This document shows positions 45,219 through 53,402 of a DNA stretch of 64,000 nt, in pieces. Below the pieces are notes generated by a model. That model was given only the letters and a program-made list of their open reading frames with translations. It did no database searches and had not been told where the DNA came from. How positions within the stretch are numbered: the stretch's first letter is position 1; each line of letters opens with the position of its first letter. Source of the DNA: Marinoscillum sp040222955. Lineage in GTDB: Bacteria; Bacteroidota; Bacteroidia; Cytophagales; Cyclobacteriaceae. Position numbers and translations under genes: made by a program. Location of the stretch: contig NZ_JAVKCA010000016.1 of the NCBI RefSeq assembly GCF_040222955.1, forward strand, positions 62,001-126,000, read 5' to 3'.

Positions 45219-46367
45219 ATGTTCAAAAAGTACTCTAAGAACTTTTGGCTCCTGTCTTTTAGCTCCTATTTATTCTTTTCCTCCTTTACCATGATTATCC
45301 CGGAACTTCCGGCATATCTCACCGGTATGGGAGGGAAAGAATACATTGGCCTTATCATTGCTCTATTCACTCTCACAGCGGGTATCTCGAGACCTTTCAG
45401 TGGTAAACTTACAGATCAGTGGGGGAGAATACCAGTGATGGTAGTGGGTGCCACGGTCAGTGGCCTGGCAGCACTGTTGTATCCGGTTGTAGCCACGGTC
45501 TCAGGTTTTTTGCTGATCAGATTGTTTCACGGATTTTCTACCGGATTTAAGCCTACGGGCACCTCAGCTTATATTGCCGACATAGTCCCTGCGGACAAGC
45601 GTGGAGAGGCGCTGGGTATTTCCAGCTTTTTTGGTTCTGTGGGGATGGCCTCTGGGCCGGCCATAGGCTCATGGTTTTTCCTGCAGTATGGAATTGATGG
45701 CCTTTTCTACCTCAGTTCTGTGTTTGCTTTTGCTTCAGTGGCCATTCTTATAGGCATGAAAGAGACGCTGAATACCAACAAGGCCTTTCATCCTAAAATG
45801 CTGAAAATTTCACGTTCGGACATTTTCGAACCTTCCGTATTCATCCCCTCCACCGTGATGATACTAACCACACTGGCCTTTGGCACAGTGGTCACTCTGG
45901 CGCCAGACTTTAGTGATTTTCTGGGCATCAAAAACAGGGGGCTGTTTTTTGTGGTGTTTACCAGCTCCTCTCTTTTGGTAAGGATCATTGGCGGTCAATT
46001 GTCGGATCGTTTTGGGAGGAAAGTGGTCCTGAAGGTAAGCACGCTACTGATCTTCACGAGCATGATTGTACTCGGCTTCTCCACTACACAATTTCAATTT
46101 TTTGCCGGTGCATTCATCTTTGGGATTGGTTATGGCCTGAACTCGCCCACACTTTTCGCATGGACCATTGATCTGAGCCCGGAAGCGACCAGGGGAAAAG
46201 GAGTCGCCACGTTGTTTATCTTTCTTGAAATAGGGATCGGCATGGGTGCGCTGATATCCGGCACTGCCTATCAGGGGATAAATGAGCGTTTTCCGATCAT
46301 ATTTGGAGCCGCGGGATTTTTCTCTTTAATTGCCTTCTTTTACCTCCAGTTTTTTAACAGAAAATGA
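45219..46367 (+). CDS. Major facilitator superfamily transporter
   Basis: 382 aa with 12 predicted hydrophobic segments. The MFS signature after helix 2 reads GKLTDQWGRIPVMV and its second-half counterpart GGQLSDRFGRKVVLK; helix 4-5 contains RLFHGFSTGFKPTGTSAYIADIVP. Proton-driven efflux or uptake at the inner membrane; the substrate is unknown. It starts 2 bp after prfB and overlaps the next gene by ATGA, so the three probably form one transcript. Confidence 0.9.
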   Translation: MFKKYSKNFWLLSFSSYLFFSSFTMIIPELPAYLTGMGGKEYIGLIIALFTLTAGISRPFSGKLTDQWGRIPVMVVGATVSGLAALLYPVVATVSGFLLIRLFHGFSTGFKPTGTSAYIADIVPADKRGEALGISSFFGSVGMASGPAIGSWFFLQYGIDGLFYLSSVFAFASVAILIGMKETLNTNKAFHPKMLKISRSDIFEPSVFIPSTVMILTTLAFGTVVTLAPDFSDFLGIKNRGLFFVVFTSSSLLVRIIGGQLSDRFGRKVVLKVSTLLIFTSMIVLGFSTTQFQFFAGAFIFGIGYGLNSPTLFAWTIDLSPEATRGKGVATLFIFLEIGIGMGALISGTAYQGINERFPIIFGAAGFFSLIAFFYLQFFNRK

Positions 46368-47026
46368 AAGAGAGAATAGTTATTGGAGCTTATATGGTCA
46401 TTGGGGCGCTTAACATCACGGCGCAGCTGATAGACTCACCCCAACTTAACCAAACGTCAAAGATTTTGCTGGTGCCTACACTTATCTATCTGGTTTTTGT
46501 AATGGCACAGGGCATGGTCACCTTACCCAGATTGCTTTTGGCGGTTGGGCTCACTTTTTCATGGGCAGGTGATATCCTCCTGTTATTCCCAGATGAAGAA
46601 GTCTATTTCCTGGGTGGGTTAGGGATGTTTCTTGTGGCACAGATTCTTTACACCATTGTGATGTACAAATCGGCTTATAGCAAACCCAGGGTCAATGTCA
46701 GACAACTGGGCCCGATTCTGCTTTACGGCGTTATCCTATTCTACTTTGTGCTACCGAATACAGGCAATCTGGTCTGGCCTATAATAGCCTATGCCGCCTG
46801 CATACTTGGGATGGTGAGCATGGCACGGTTTCGTCAGGGTAAGACATCTGATGAAAGTTATGAGCTGGCACTCATCGGAGCTGCCCTCTTTGTGCTTTCT
46901 GATAGCCTCATTGCCCTGGATAAATTTGTGATTGATATCCCGCTATCCACATTTTGGATTATGTCCACTTATATTGTGGCTCAGTATCTTATCGTAAAAG
47001 GAGTGATGAGTCATCCTGGCGGATGA
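46364..47026 (+). CDS. YhhN-family membrane protein (TMEM86/lysoplasmalogenase-like)
   Basis: 220 aa with about 7-8 hydrophobic segments. The family motif FSWAGDILLLFP is present near residues 66-77, with QTSKILLVPTLIY near the N-terminus and FVLSDSLIALDKF toward the C-terminus, matching YhhN/TMEM86. Eukaryotic TMEM86 proteins hydrolyse lysoplasmalogens; the bacterial role is less clear. Overlaps the MFS gene by 4 bp. Confidence 0.85.
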   Translation: MKERIVIGAYMVIGALNITAQLIDSPQLNQTSKILLVPTLIYLVFVMAQGMVTLPRLLLAVGLTFSWAGDILLLFPDEEVYFLGGLGMFLVAQILYTIVMYKSAYSKPRVNVRQLGPILLYGVILFYFVLPNTGNLVWPIIAYAACILGMVSMARFRQGKTSDESYELALIGAALFVLSDSLIALDKFVIDIPLSTFWIMSTYIVAQYLIVKGVMSHPGG

Positions 47027-47036
47027 TCGGGGGAAC

Positions 47037-47924
47037 TTAATTGGCGTAGTGAAAGGCCACATTGCCCAGCGCTACATCTACTTTGAAGGTGAGCAGATTT
47101 TTGGCATCTGCCCGGTAATTCATATTGACAAAAACATTGCGCTCTACCTCTTCAAATCCTTCTGCCAGACGCATTCCGCACAGTGGGCTGTCTTTCAAAT
47201 AAATAATCATAGGCACATCCCTGCCTGGAAGAAAAACATCCAGATTTCCCGCCCCAACTGAGGCGTCCACGGTACACCGGCTGTCACTGGCATCACTGAA
47301 ATCCAGCAGGGCCCTACCAAAACCTATATTAGCCATCACATATTTGGCACGGGCCAGCTCCAGGTGCCGGGCCACAATAGAACCCATGTCTGCCTTCACC
47401 CAGAAGGTATCCATTTCAATCTTGTTGGGCTCACCATCACTGTAATCCACCAAAATATCCGCACTCCCTGACCTCACTTTGAAATTTTCGACAGAGGTAC
47501 CACTCAAATCCACGTCCGCATTTCCAAAACCATAACTCAGGTTGAGCCGATACTTCTTTTCCCGGTCAAAAATGATCTTCCAGTAGTTGTTTTGCTCAGA
47601 CTTATCTCTGATCATAGCCAGCAGGATACCATCGCTCAGGCTGGAGGACCTGAACTCCTGAAGGTCCAGATGAACCTTGCATACATCATTGGTGATTTTA
47701 CTTCGGAACGAGGGATTGATCTTATCAAGATCGGGATTGCCATAAATGGAAAGAGGCCCTTCGGAATCTGATGATTTGATAAAACAGTTTCCAGCAGTAG
47801 CCTCTAAGGTGAAATCTATGGTACTATAACCAGAGGTTTCCTTCAGGGTGTAAAACTTCTTTAACTGTCCGTAACAAAACGAAAAAAGCAGCCCAAAAGC
47901 CGCTGTGAATACCAACCGCAACAT
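47037..47924 (-). CDS. Exported beta-repeat protein, toast-rack/DUF4097-like
   Basis: 295 aa. Signal peptide about 1-19 (LLFSFCYGQ). The rest is short alternating hydrophobic strands with repeated GxxxVDLSG / GxGNLDVFLPG patterns (GFGNADVDLSGTSVENFKV, ASVGAGNLDVFLPG), as in the right-handed beta-helix of toast-rack or DUF4097/DUF2807-type envelope proteins. Specific function is not recognised. Convergent with the YhhN gene and 44 bp upstream of nothing else on its strand, so it is probably transcribed alone. Confidence 0.65.
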   Translation of the reverse strand: MLRLVFTAAFGLLFSFCYGQLKKFYTLKETSGYSTIDFTLEATAGNCFIKSSDSEGPLSIYGNPDLDKINPSFRSKITNDVCKVHLDLQEFRSSSLSDGILLAMIRDKSEQNNYWKIIFDREKKYRLNLSYGFGNADVDLSGTSVENFKVRSGSADILVDYSDGEPNKIEMDTFWVKADMGSIVARHLELARAKYVMANIGFGRALLDFSDASDSRCTVDASVGAGNLDVFLPGRDVPMIIYLKDSPLCGMRLAEGFEEVERNVFVNMNYRADAKNLLTFKVDVALGNVAFHYAN

Positions 47925-47968
47925 GCTAATCAGATACGTATTAAATACAGATGAGTTGCAATTTTAAA

Positions 47969-49093
47969 TTATGCTCCAAAAAATTCCTTCATGTTCTCGA
48001 AAAAACCTTTTTCGCCTTTTGTCGGATTAGGTGTAAAGTTCTCCGAATCCCTCAGAGATTCCAGCGTGGCCTTTTCTTCCTTACTCAGGTGCTTTGGTGT
48101 CCATACATTCACATGGATCAACTGGTCGCCTATACCGTATCCTTCTATATCCTTGATCCCTTTTCCTCTCAATCGCAGAATTTTGCCACTCTGTGTTCCC
48201 GGCTCTATTTTAATCTTCACCCGGTTATTGACTGTAGGCACTTCTACCTCGGTGCCGAGAGCTGCATCGATGAAGCTCACGTGTAGTTCATAAATCACGT
48301 TGGTTCCATCGCGCTTGAGGGTCTCATCCGGTTGCTCTTCTATGAGGATGAGCAGGTCTCCGGGGATACCTCCCGCTACTTCGTTGCCCTTTCCACTCAT
48401 GCTCAGCTGCATTCCGTCAGACACTCCGGCAGGAATCTTCACTGAAATCACATCTTCCTCACGCTTCATGCCAGAACTATCCGTGCCAGGTGATCTGCTG
48501 TCCACTGTCTGGCCCACACCTCCACAGGTAGGACATGTAGAAGTAGACATCATCTGCCCGAGCATAGTGTTCATTACCTTTCGCACCTGTCCGGTACCCT
48601 GGCAGGTGCTACACGTAGCAAATTTGGTGTTAGGGTCAACAACAAGTCTGTTGACTTTGATTTTCTTCTCTACTCCATTAGCTATTTCCTGAAGGGTGAG
48701 CTTAAGTTTGATGCGAAGGTTAGTGCCTTTTCGGGTACGTCGGCTTCTTCCGCCACCACCGCCACCAAAAAAACTATCGAATGGACTACCTCCACCACCG
48801 AAGATGTCTCCGAATTGTGAGAAGATATCGTCCATATTCATGCCGCCACCGCTGTAGCCACCTGCTCCACCGACACCCTGATGACCAAAACGATCATATC
48901 GCTGACGCTTCTCGTCATTGCTCAGGACTTCATAAGCCTCTGCGGCTTCCTTGAACTTGTCCTCGGCTTCTTTATTATCTGGATTTTTGTCGGGGTGATA
49001 TTTGATAGCGATCTTACGATAAGCTTTTTTAATCTCATCCTTAGAGGCGCCCTTATCTACTCCCAGTATTTCGTAATAGTCTCTTTTAGCCAT
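47969..49093 (-). CDS. dnaJ: Chaperone DnaJ with only one zinc site
   Basis: 374 aa. J domain 1-70 with HPD at 33-35, Gly/Phe-rich linker about 73-118, then the Cys-rich region and two substrate-binding beta domains to about 345. Unusual: only two CxxCxGxG motifs are present, CSTCQGTGQ (Cys161, Cys164) and CPTCGGVGQ (Cys187, Cys190), the usual motifs 2 and 3. Where motif 1 should be the sequence reads VNRLVVDPNTKF, and where motif 4 should be it reads VDSRSPGTDSSGM. So zinc site I (motifs 1 and 4) is gone and site II, needed for DnaK cooperation, remains. Cotranscribed with grpE (2-bp gap). Confidence 0.95.
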   Translation of the reverse strand: MAKRDYYEILGVDKGASKDEIKKAYRKIAIKYHPDKNPDNKEAEDKFKEAAEAYEVLSNDEKRQRYDRFGHQGVGGAGGYSGGGMNMDDIFSQFGDIFGGGGSPFDSFFGGGGGGRSRRTRKGTNLRIKLKLTLQEIANGVEKKIKVNRLVVDPNTKFATCSTCQGTGQVRKVMNTMLGQMMSTSTCPTCGGVGQTVDSRSPGTDSSGMKREEDVISVKIPAGVSDGMQLSMSGKGNEVAGGIPGDLLILIEEQPDETLKRDGTNVIYELHVSFIDAALGTEVEVPTVNNRVKIKIEPGTQSGKILRLRGKGIKDIEGYGIGDQLIHVNVWTPKHLSKEEKATLESLRDSENFTPNPTKGEKGFFENMKEFFGA

Positions 49094-49095
49094 TA

Positions 49096-49683
49096 TTATG
49101 ATTTTGCTCCGGTTACCACTTTGGCAAATCTCACCACCTTATCACTTAGGAAATATCCATTCTCCACTACGTCCACAACCTTACCTGCCAACTCTTCTTC
49201 AGCTGGTATTTGCGTGATCGCCTCATGATAGTCGTCATTGAAGTCATCTCCTTTATTGACTTCCATTTTCTTCAACCCTTTGGATTCAAGGATTTTCTTG
49301 AATTTGTTATAGATCAATTCTGTCCCCTCTTTCGCCGGAGCCATCTCCTCATTCTCGTCCATAGATTTCAGTCCACGTTCGAAATCATCCAGCACAGGCA
49401 CCAGGCTTTCTATCAGTTCCTTACTGGCCGACCCGATTAAATCTATCCGCTCTTTGGCTGTTCGTCTCCTGAAATTCTCAAACTCTGAATACAACCTCAG
49501 GTACTTGTCCTTTGCTTCGCTCAACTCGATACTCAACTTCTCCTGCTCAGTAGGCTCATCCTCCGTTGTCTCAGTTTCCGGGCCATTTCCTTCATTTTCG
49601 ACCACAGGCTGGTCAGTACTTTCCTCCTGATTCACTTCTATATTCTGATCTTGTTCTTTTTCTTCTACTTTTTCCTTCTGCAT
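49096..49683 (-). CDS. grpE: Nucleotide exchange factor GrpE
   Basis: 195 aa. An acidic, low-complexity N-terminus (about 1-45) is followed by the long dimerising coiled coil (KDKYLRLYSEFENFRRRTAKERIDL in two parts) and the C-terminal beta domain (GLKKMEVNKGDDFNDDYHEAI, GYFLSDKVVRFAKVVTG). It releases ADP from DnaK. It lies directly before dnaJ; no hrcA gene is present in front of it, and a palindrome upstream at 49746 may take the regulatory role. Confidence 0.96.
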   Translation of the reverse strand: MQKEKVEEKEQDQNIEVNQEESTDQPVVENEGNGPETETTEDEPTEQEKLSIELSEAKDKYLRLYSEFENFRRRTAKERIDLIGSASKELIESLVPVLDDFERGLKSMDENEEMAPAKEGTELIYNKFKKILESKGLKKMEVNKGDDFNDDYHEAITQIPAEEELAGKVVDVVENGYFLSDKVVRFAKVVTGAKS

Positions 49684-49745
49684 CGGTAATACACTTTTTT
49701 AGAGATAGCTCACTGTTGGCAATTTCTTTGCCAAAGCCGTAGAGG

Positions 49746-49760
49746 CTGACAAGTTGTCAG
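49746..49760. promoter_or_regulatory. Palindrome upstream of grpE-dnaJ
   Basis: CTGACAA-G-TTGTCAG, a perfect 7-bp dyad, 63 bp upstream of grpE and just past the obg stop side. It differs from the CIRCE element. A heat-shock operator role is inferred only from position. Confidence 0.4.
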
Positions 49761-49782
49761 AAATGGCTACTACTCAGCGCAA

Positions 49783-50769
49783 TCAGCCATTTAGCATTTG
49801 CCAAATCTTGTCTTTCAGCTCCTGTATGCCAAGGTTTGTCACACTGGAAATGTAGACATAGGGCAAGTCTGGCAGCTCAGCTTCCATTTCTACCAACAGT
49901 TCTTCATCCAGAAGATCTGATTTGGTAATGGCCAGTAGCCGTTGTTTGTCCAGGAGTTCGGGGTTATACTTCTCCAGCTCACCCAGCAGAATATTATATT
50001 CTGCCTTGATGTTTTTCGCGTCTGTCGGGATCATGAACAGCAACATAGAGTTGCGCTCTATGTGACGCAGGAAGCGAATCCCCAAGCCTTTACCATCTGC
50101 CGCCCCTTCGATGATCCCGGGAATGTCTGCCACCACAAAGGAGCGCTCATCACGATAGGGAACCACACCGAGGTTTGGCACCAGTGTTGTAAAGGGATAA
50201 TCTGCTATTTCCGGCTTGGCAGCCGAAATAACGGAAAGAAGTGTAGACTTACCTGCATTGGGAAAGCCTACAAGGCCCACGTCCGCTAAAATCTTGAGTT
50301 CAAGAATGATCCACTTCTCCACACCGGGGATACCCGGCTGGGCATGTCGTGGTGCCTGGTTGGTGGGTGTGGCAAAGTGCGCATTGCCCTGACCTCCCAT
50401 TCCACCGGGAAGTAAAACCTGCTCATGCCCATCTTCCATGATCTCCAGCAACACCTCTCCAGTTTCGGCATCCTTGGCCACTGTACCCACTGGCACGTCC
50501 AGATAGATATCACTGCCGCCCAACCCGAAACGCTTTCCGCCTTCACCGTTGCCTCCATGCTCGGCCTTGATGTGCTTGCGGTATTTCAGGTGGATCAGTG
50601 TCCACATTTGCTTATTGCCACGAAGTATGATGTGTCCCCCTCTGCCGCCATCACCTCCATCAGGACCGCCTTTGGGCACAAATTTTTCCCTTCTGAAGTG
50701 AACTGAACCGGCTCCCCCATCACCAGACCTGGCGTAGAGTTTTACGTAATCAATAAAATTGGAATCCAT
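49783..50769 (-). CDS. obg: GTPase Obg/CgtA
   Basis: 328 aa, the short form without a C-terminal OCT domain. Glycine-rich Obg fold about 1-158 (ARSGDGGAGSVHFRREKFVPKGGPDGGDGG in parts), then the G domain: G1 GFPNAGKST, G2 region YPFTTLVPNLG, G3 DIPGIIEGAADGKGLG, G4 ITKSDL, G5 YISS. Acts in 50S ribosome assembly and stress signalling. Follows adk by 3 bp. Confidence 0.96.
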   Translation of the reverse strand: MDSNFIDYVKLYARSGDGGAGSVHFRREKFVPKGGPDGGDGGRGGHIILRGNKQMWTLIHLKYRKHIKAEHGGNGEGGKRFGLGGSDIYLDVPVGTVAKDAETGEVLLEIMEDGHEQVLLPGGMGGQGNAHFATPTNQAPRHAQPGIPGVEKWIILELKILADVGLVGFPNAGKSTLLSVISAAKPEIADYPFTTLVPNLGVVPYRDERSFVVADIPGIIEGAADGKGLGIRFLRHIERNSMLLFMIPTDAKNIKAEYNILLGELEKYNPELLDKQRLLAITKSDLLDEELLVEMEAELPDLPYVYISSVTNLGIQELKDKIWQMLNG

Positions 50770-50772
50770 TCC

Positions 50773-51348
50773 TTAAGTAAAACTGTCAATCACTGTGCAT
50801 ATCTGATTAAATATTCCGTCGATCGTGCCAACGCCATTGATGCCATTGAACTTCCCTTGCTGCTTATAATAACCAGCCACCGGTGATGTCTCCTCTTCAT
50901 ACACCCTGATTCTGGTGGTAATTTTGGCATCATCCTGATCATCCACCCGGCCGGAGGTTTTAGCCCGCTCTTTGATTCGGGTTCTCAACTCATCCTCAGG
51001 CACCTCCAGTGCTACCATGCCAGAAATCTTCAAATCATGCTCAGCAAGCATTTTATCCAATTCTGCGGCCTGATTGATCGTGCGGGGAAATCCGTCAAAA
51101 ATAAAGCCCTGAGCATCCAGCGTCTCCTTGATTTTGTCCTCTACCATGCCCACCACTACCTCATCAGGCACCAGCTTACCCTCGTCCATATACTTCTGTG
51201 CCAGCTTCCCAAGCTCGGTTCCCTCGCCCAAATGTTTTCGGAAGAGGTCTCCAGTGGAGATGTGAGCCAGCTGATACTTTTCAATGATATTCTCACTTTG
51301 TGTTCCCTTTCCTGCTCCGGGAGGGCCAAACAGTACGATATTTAACAT
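50773..51348 (-). CDS. adk: Adenylate kinase
   Basis: 191 aa, the short form without a zinc-binding LID insert. P-loop GPPGAGKGT (about 7-15), NMP-binding part STGDLFRKHLGEGTELGK, DGFPRTINQA, LID arginines RIKERAKTSGRVDDQDD, and the IRVYEEETSPVAGYY helix. Converts AMP and ATP to two ADP in the cytoplasm. Sits 55 bp downstream of hpt and 3 bp upstream of obg, in a common transcript. Confidence 0.96.
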   Translation of the reverse strand: MLNIVLFGPPGAGKGTQSENIIEKYQLAHISTGDLFRKHLGEGTELGKLAQKYMDEGKLVPDEVVVGMVEDKIKETLDAQGFIFDGFPRTINQAAELDKMLAEHDLKISGMVALEVPEDELRTRIKERAKTSGRVDDQDDAKITTRIRVYEEETSPVAGYYKQQGKFNGINGVGTIDGIFNQICTVIDSFT

Positions 51349-51403
51349 GGTATAAAATGCTTAATTCAATAATTAAATATAGTGATTAATAATACATGTG
51401 AAC

Positions 51404-51946
51404 TTAGTCAATGGCGGCATAAATCTGTGACAACTGCCGTCCATGACCATCGTAATCCATGCCGTATCCTACTACAAATCTATTTGGAATAGCTATCCCG
51501 TAATAATGTACCGGAAACTTGTCATTAAAAACTTCCTTTTTAATAAGTAAAGTGGTCAATGAGACAGAAGCCGGTTTTTTCTCTTCCAGCAAACCCAACA
51601 GGTAACTCAGGGTGATCCCCGTATCAATGATGTCTTCCACCACCACTACATGTTTGCCTTTCAGCTCATCACTGAGGCCTATCAGGCTCTTCACCACTCC
51701 TGTAGTCTCTACGCCCTCATAAGACTTCAACTTTACCAACTCCAACGTTAGGGAAACATCAAGCTGCTTCAGTAAATCACCCAACAGCATAAAAGCGCCA
51801 TCCAATACGCCGAGTATCACCATTTCCTTGCCATGAAAATCCCGATTGATCTTCTCCGCCAATCCACCAACCGCATCAGCTATTTCCTTTTCTGATAGAA
51901 ATAACTCAAAGGATTTTCCATGTAAAGCAATCTTCTCCTCTGTCAT
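51404..51946 (-). CDS. hpt: Hypoxanthine phosphoribosyltransferase
   Basis: 180 aa. The PRPP-binding loop VVVEDIIDTGITLSYLL (about 103-119) is canonical, with LVKLKSYEG earlier and the C-terminal VVGYGMDYDGHGRQL motif of Hpt enzymes. Salvages hypoxanthine and guanine to IMP and GMP. Its start overlaps the stop of the M42 peptidase gene by ATGA. Confidence 0.95.
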   Translation of the reverse strand: MTEEKIALHGKSFELFLSEKEIADAVGGLAEKINRDFHGKEMVILGVLDGAFMLLGDLLKQLDVSLTLELVKLKSYEGVETTGVVKSLIGLSDELKGKHVVVVEDIIDTGITLSYLLGLLEEKKPASVSLTTLLIKKEVFNDKFPVHYYGIAIPNRFVVGYGMDYDGHGRQLSQIYAAID

Positions 51947-52854
51947 AGCTTTTCCATCAGATAGATATACATCGCGATCATGGCTGTCAGGTCTTTGATA
52001 GCCACCCGCTCATTAGGCGAATGAACATTGTCTTCCGGTGCACCAATAAAAAGCCAGTCAATCGGATAGGGCGCATGATGAATTTCGCGTCCATCGCTGG
52101 AGCCTCCACCTTCCACCTCCAGCTGGTGAGCTACACCCGACTCGGCGGCCAGTTCCAATACACGATCCAGAAACTTCCGCCTGGGAATATTTCTATCCCG
52201 CATAGAGATGGCCACCCCGGATTCATGCTGCACACCCTCGGTCACCCAGGTGATGTCTGAAATCAGACATTGCTTTATTTGATAGTTTTCCGCAAGGTAT
52301 TTAATCAGCATAGGTACCGACCCGCCTCCATGCTCCTCAAACGAACTGAAAACAATCACTCCGTCTGTCAGGTGTTCTGCCACCTTCAGGGCATTATAGA
52401 TACCCAGCCGGTTGTCCATGTAGGGGCCCTCCAAAAATCCATCACCTACTTTTAGTGACGGCTTCCAGGTAAGCGTGGTACCCGTCTCAATGGCGCGCGG
52501 AAAATCATAAAACAACTGCCCCTCATCATCCACACGGAGTGTACACTGGATCAACCCTTTGCTGTCTCTTCCCACGAGCTCATAGCCATTTTCCACATCG
52601 GGTCCTCCAATAGGCACCAGCTGATCCTGATACCTCACCATAAAACCAATGGTATCCATGTGTGCAAAAATGGCAGTACGTGGTTGGCCAAAGACCAGGA
52701 TGAGGTTGTCTTGCAAAAAATCACCCGACAAAACCTTTGGCTGAACTTTCCAGCTACCGGAGTGCTTTTTTACGTATTGGGTAATAAAGTCCCGCATCAG
52801 GTATTCGCTACCAGATGGAGAGGGTATGTCTATGAGCTGCTCGAGTAGTTTCAT
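51943..52854 (-). CDS. M42-family metallopeptidase (deblocking aminopeptidase-like)
   Basis: 303 aa, slightly shorter than the usual 340-360. All five metal ligands of the M42 fold are seen: His in FAHMDTIGFMV, Asp in YMDNRLGIYNAL, the Glu pair in FSSFEEHGGG, Asp in LISDITW, and His in DNVHSPNERV. A cytoplasmic aminopeptidase that forms large tetrahedral assemblies in characterised relatives. First gene of the hpt-adk-obg transcript. Confidence 0.88.
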   Translation of the reverse strand: MKLLEQLIDIPSPSGSEYLMRDFITQYVKKHSGSWKVQPKVLSGDFLQDNLILVFGQPRTAIFAHMDTIGFMVRYQDQLVPIGGPDVENGYELVGRDSKGLIQCTLRVDDEGQLFYDFPRAIETGTTLTWKPSLKVGDGFLEGPYMDNRLGIYNALKVAEHLTDGVIVFSSFEEHGGGSVPMLIKYLAENYQIKQCLISDITWVTEGVQHESGVAISMRDRNIPRRKFLDRVLELAAESGVAHQLEVEGGGSSDGREIHHAPYPIDWLFIGAPEDNVHSPNERVAIKDLTAMIAMYIYLMEKL

Positions 52855-52867
52855 TACAAAAAGGACG

Positions 52868-52875
52868 CAAAGATA
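52868..52875 (-). promoter_or_regulatory. -7 box of the M42-hpt-adk-obg operon
   Basis: TATCTTTG on the minus strand matches TAnnTTTG. It ends 13 bp before the ATG at 52854, implying a leader of only about 6-7 nt. Confidence 0.5.
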
Positions 52876-52940
52876 ACTTTATCGTAAAGACCCATGCTCA
52901 TAAATTTCGTATAAATTCACGCGCTCAAAATGAATCTAGA

Positions 52941-53399
52941 ATGCCAGTAATCTTAAAATACCTGACAGTGTATGCCCTGAGTGCGCTCAAAATCATTTTC
53001 GGCCCCACTTTAGGTCTTGCCTATGGGTTTTCTATCATGGAGACCACCCTCCTTTCCCTATTGGGAATGATGAGTACGGTGTATCTCCTCACCTACTTTG
53101 GTCCTGAAATCAGGAGCTTATCACTGCGGCTTTTTAAGGCAAAAAAGAAGCGCAAAAACTTCACACCCAAGAGACGAAGGCTGGTGAGCATCTGGACTAA
53201 ATATGGTGTAGCAGGCATTGCCTTCTTCACGCCCATCCTCCTTTCACCTATTGGAGGAGCTATCCTCGCCAATGCATTTGGAGGGAAGCGCTCAGAAATT
53301 ATCCGTTGGATGTGGCTGTTTGGAGCAGCATGGGCCTTCATCCTTACCTTGCTCACACGTTATGCCGGGTGGTTGCTTGAGGATTTTGGAGTGATCTAA
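52941..53399 (+). CDS. Small integral membrane protein, DedA/small-multidrug-export-like
   Basis: 152 aa with three to four hydrophobic segments. The N-terminal helix pair (KIIFGPTLGLAYGF ... LLSLLGMMSTVYLLTYFG), a highly basic cytoplasmic loop at about 67-85 (KAKKKRKNFTPKRRR), and FFTPILLSPIGGAILANAFGG resemble small multidrug export / DedA-superfamily proteins. No firm family assignment. Divergent from the M42 peptidase gene and convergent with sdaA, 3 bp apart. Confidence 0.7.
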   Translation: MPVILKYLTVYALSALKIIFGPTLGLAYGFSIMETTLLSLLGMMSTVYLLTYFGPEIRSLSLRLFKAKKKRKNFTPKRRRLVSIWTKYGVAGIAFFTPILLSPIGGAILANAFGGKRSEIIRWMWLFGAAWAFILTLLTRYAGWLLEDFGVI

Positions 53400-53402
53400 A
53401 TA

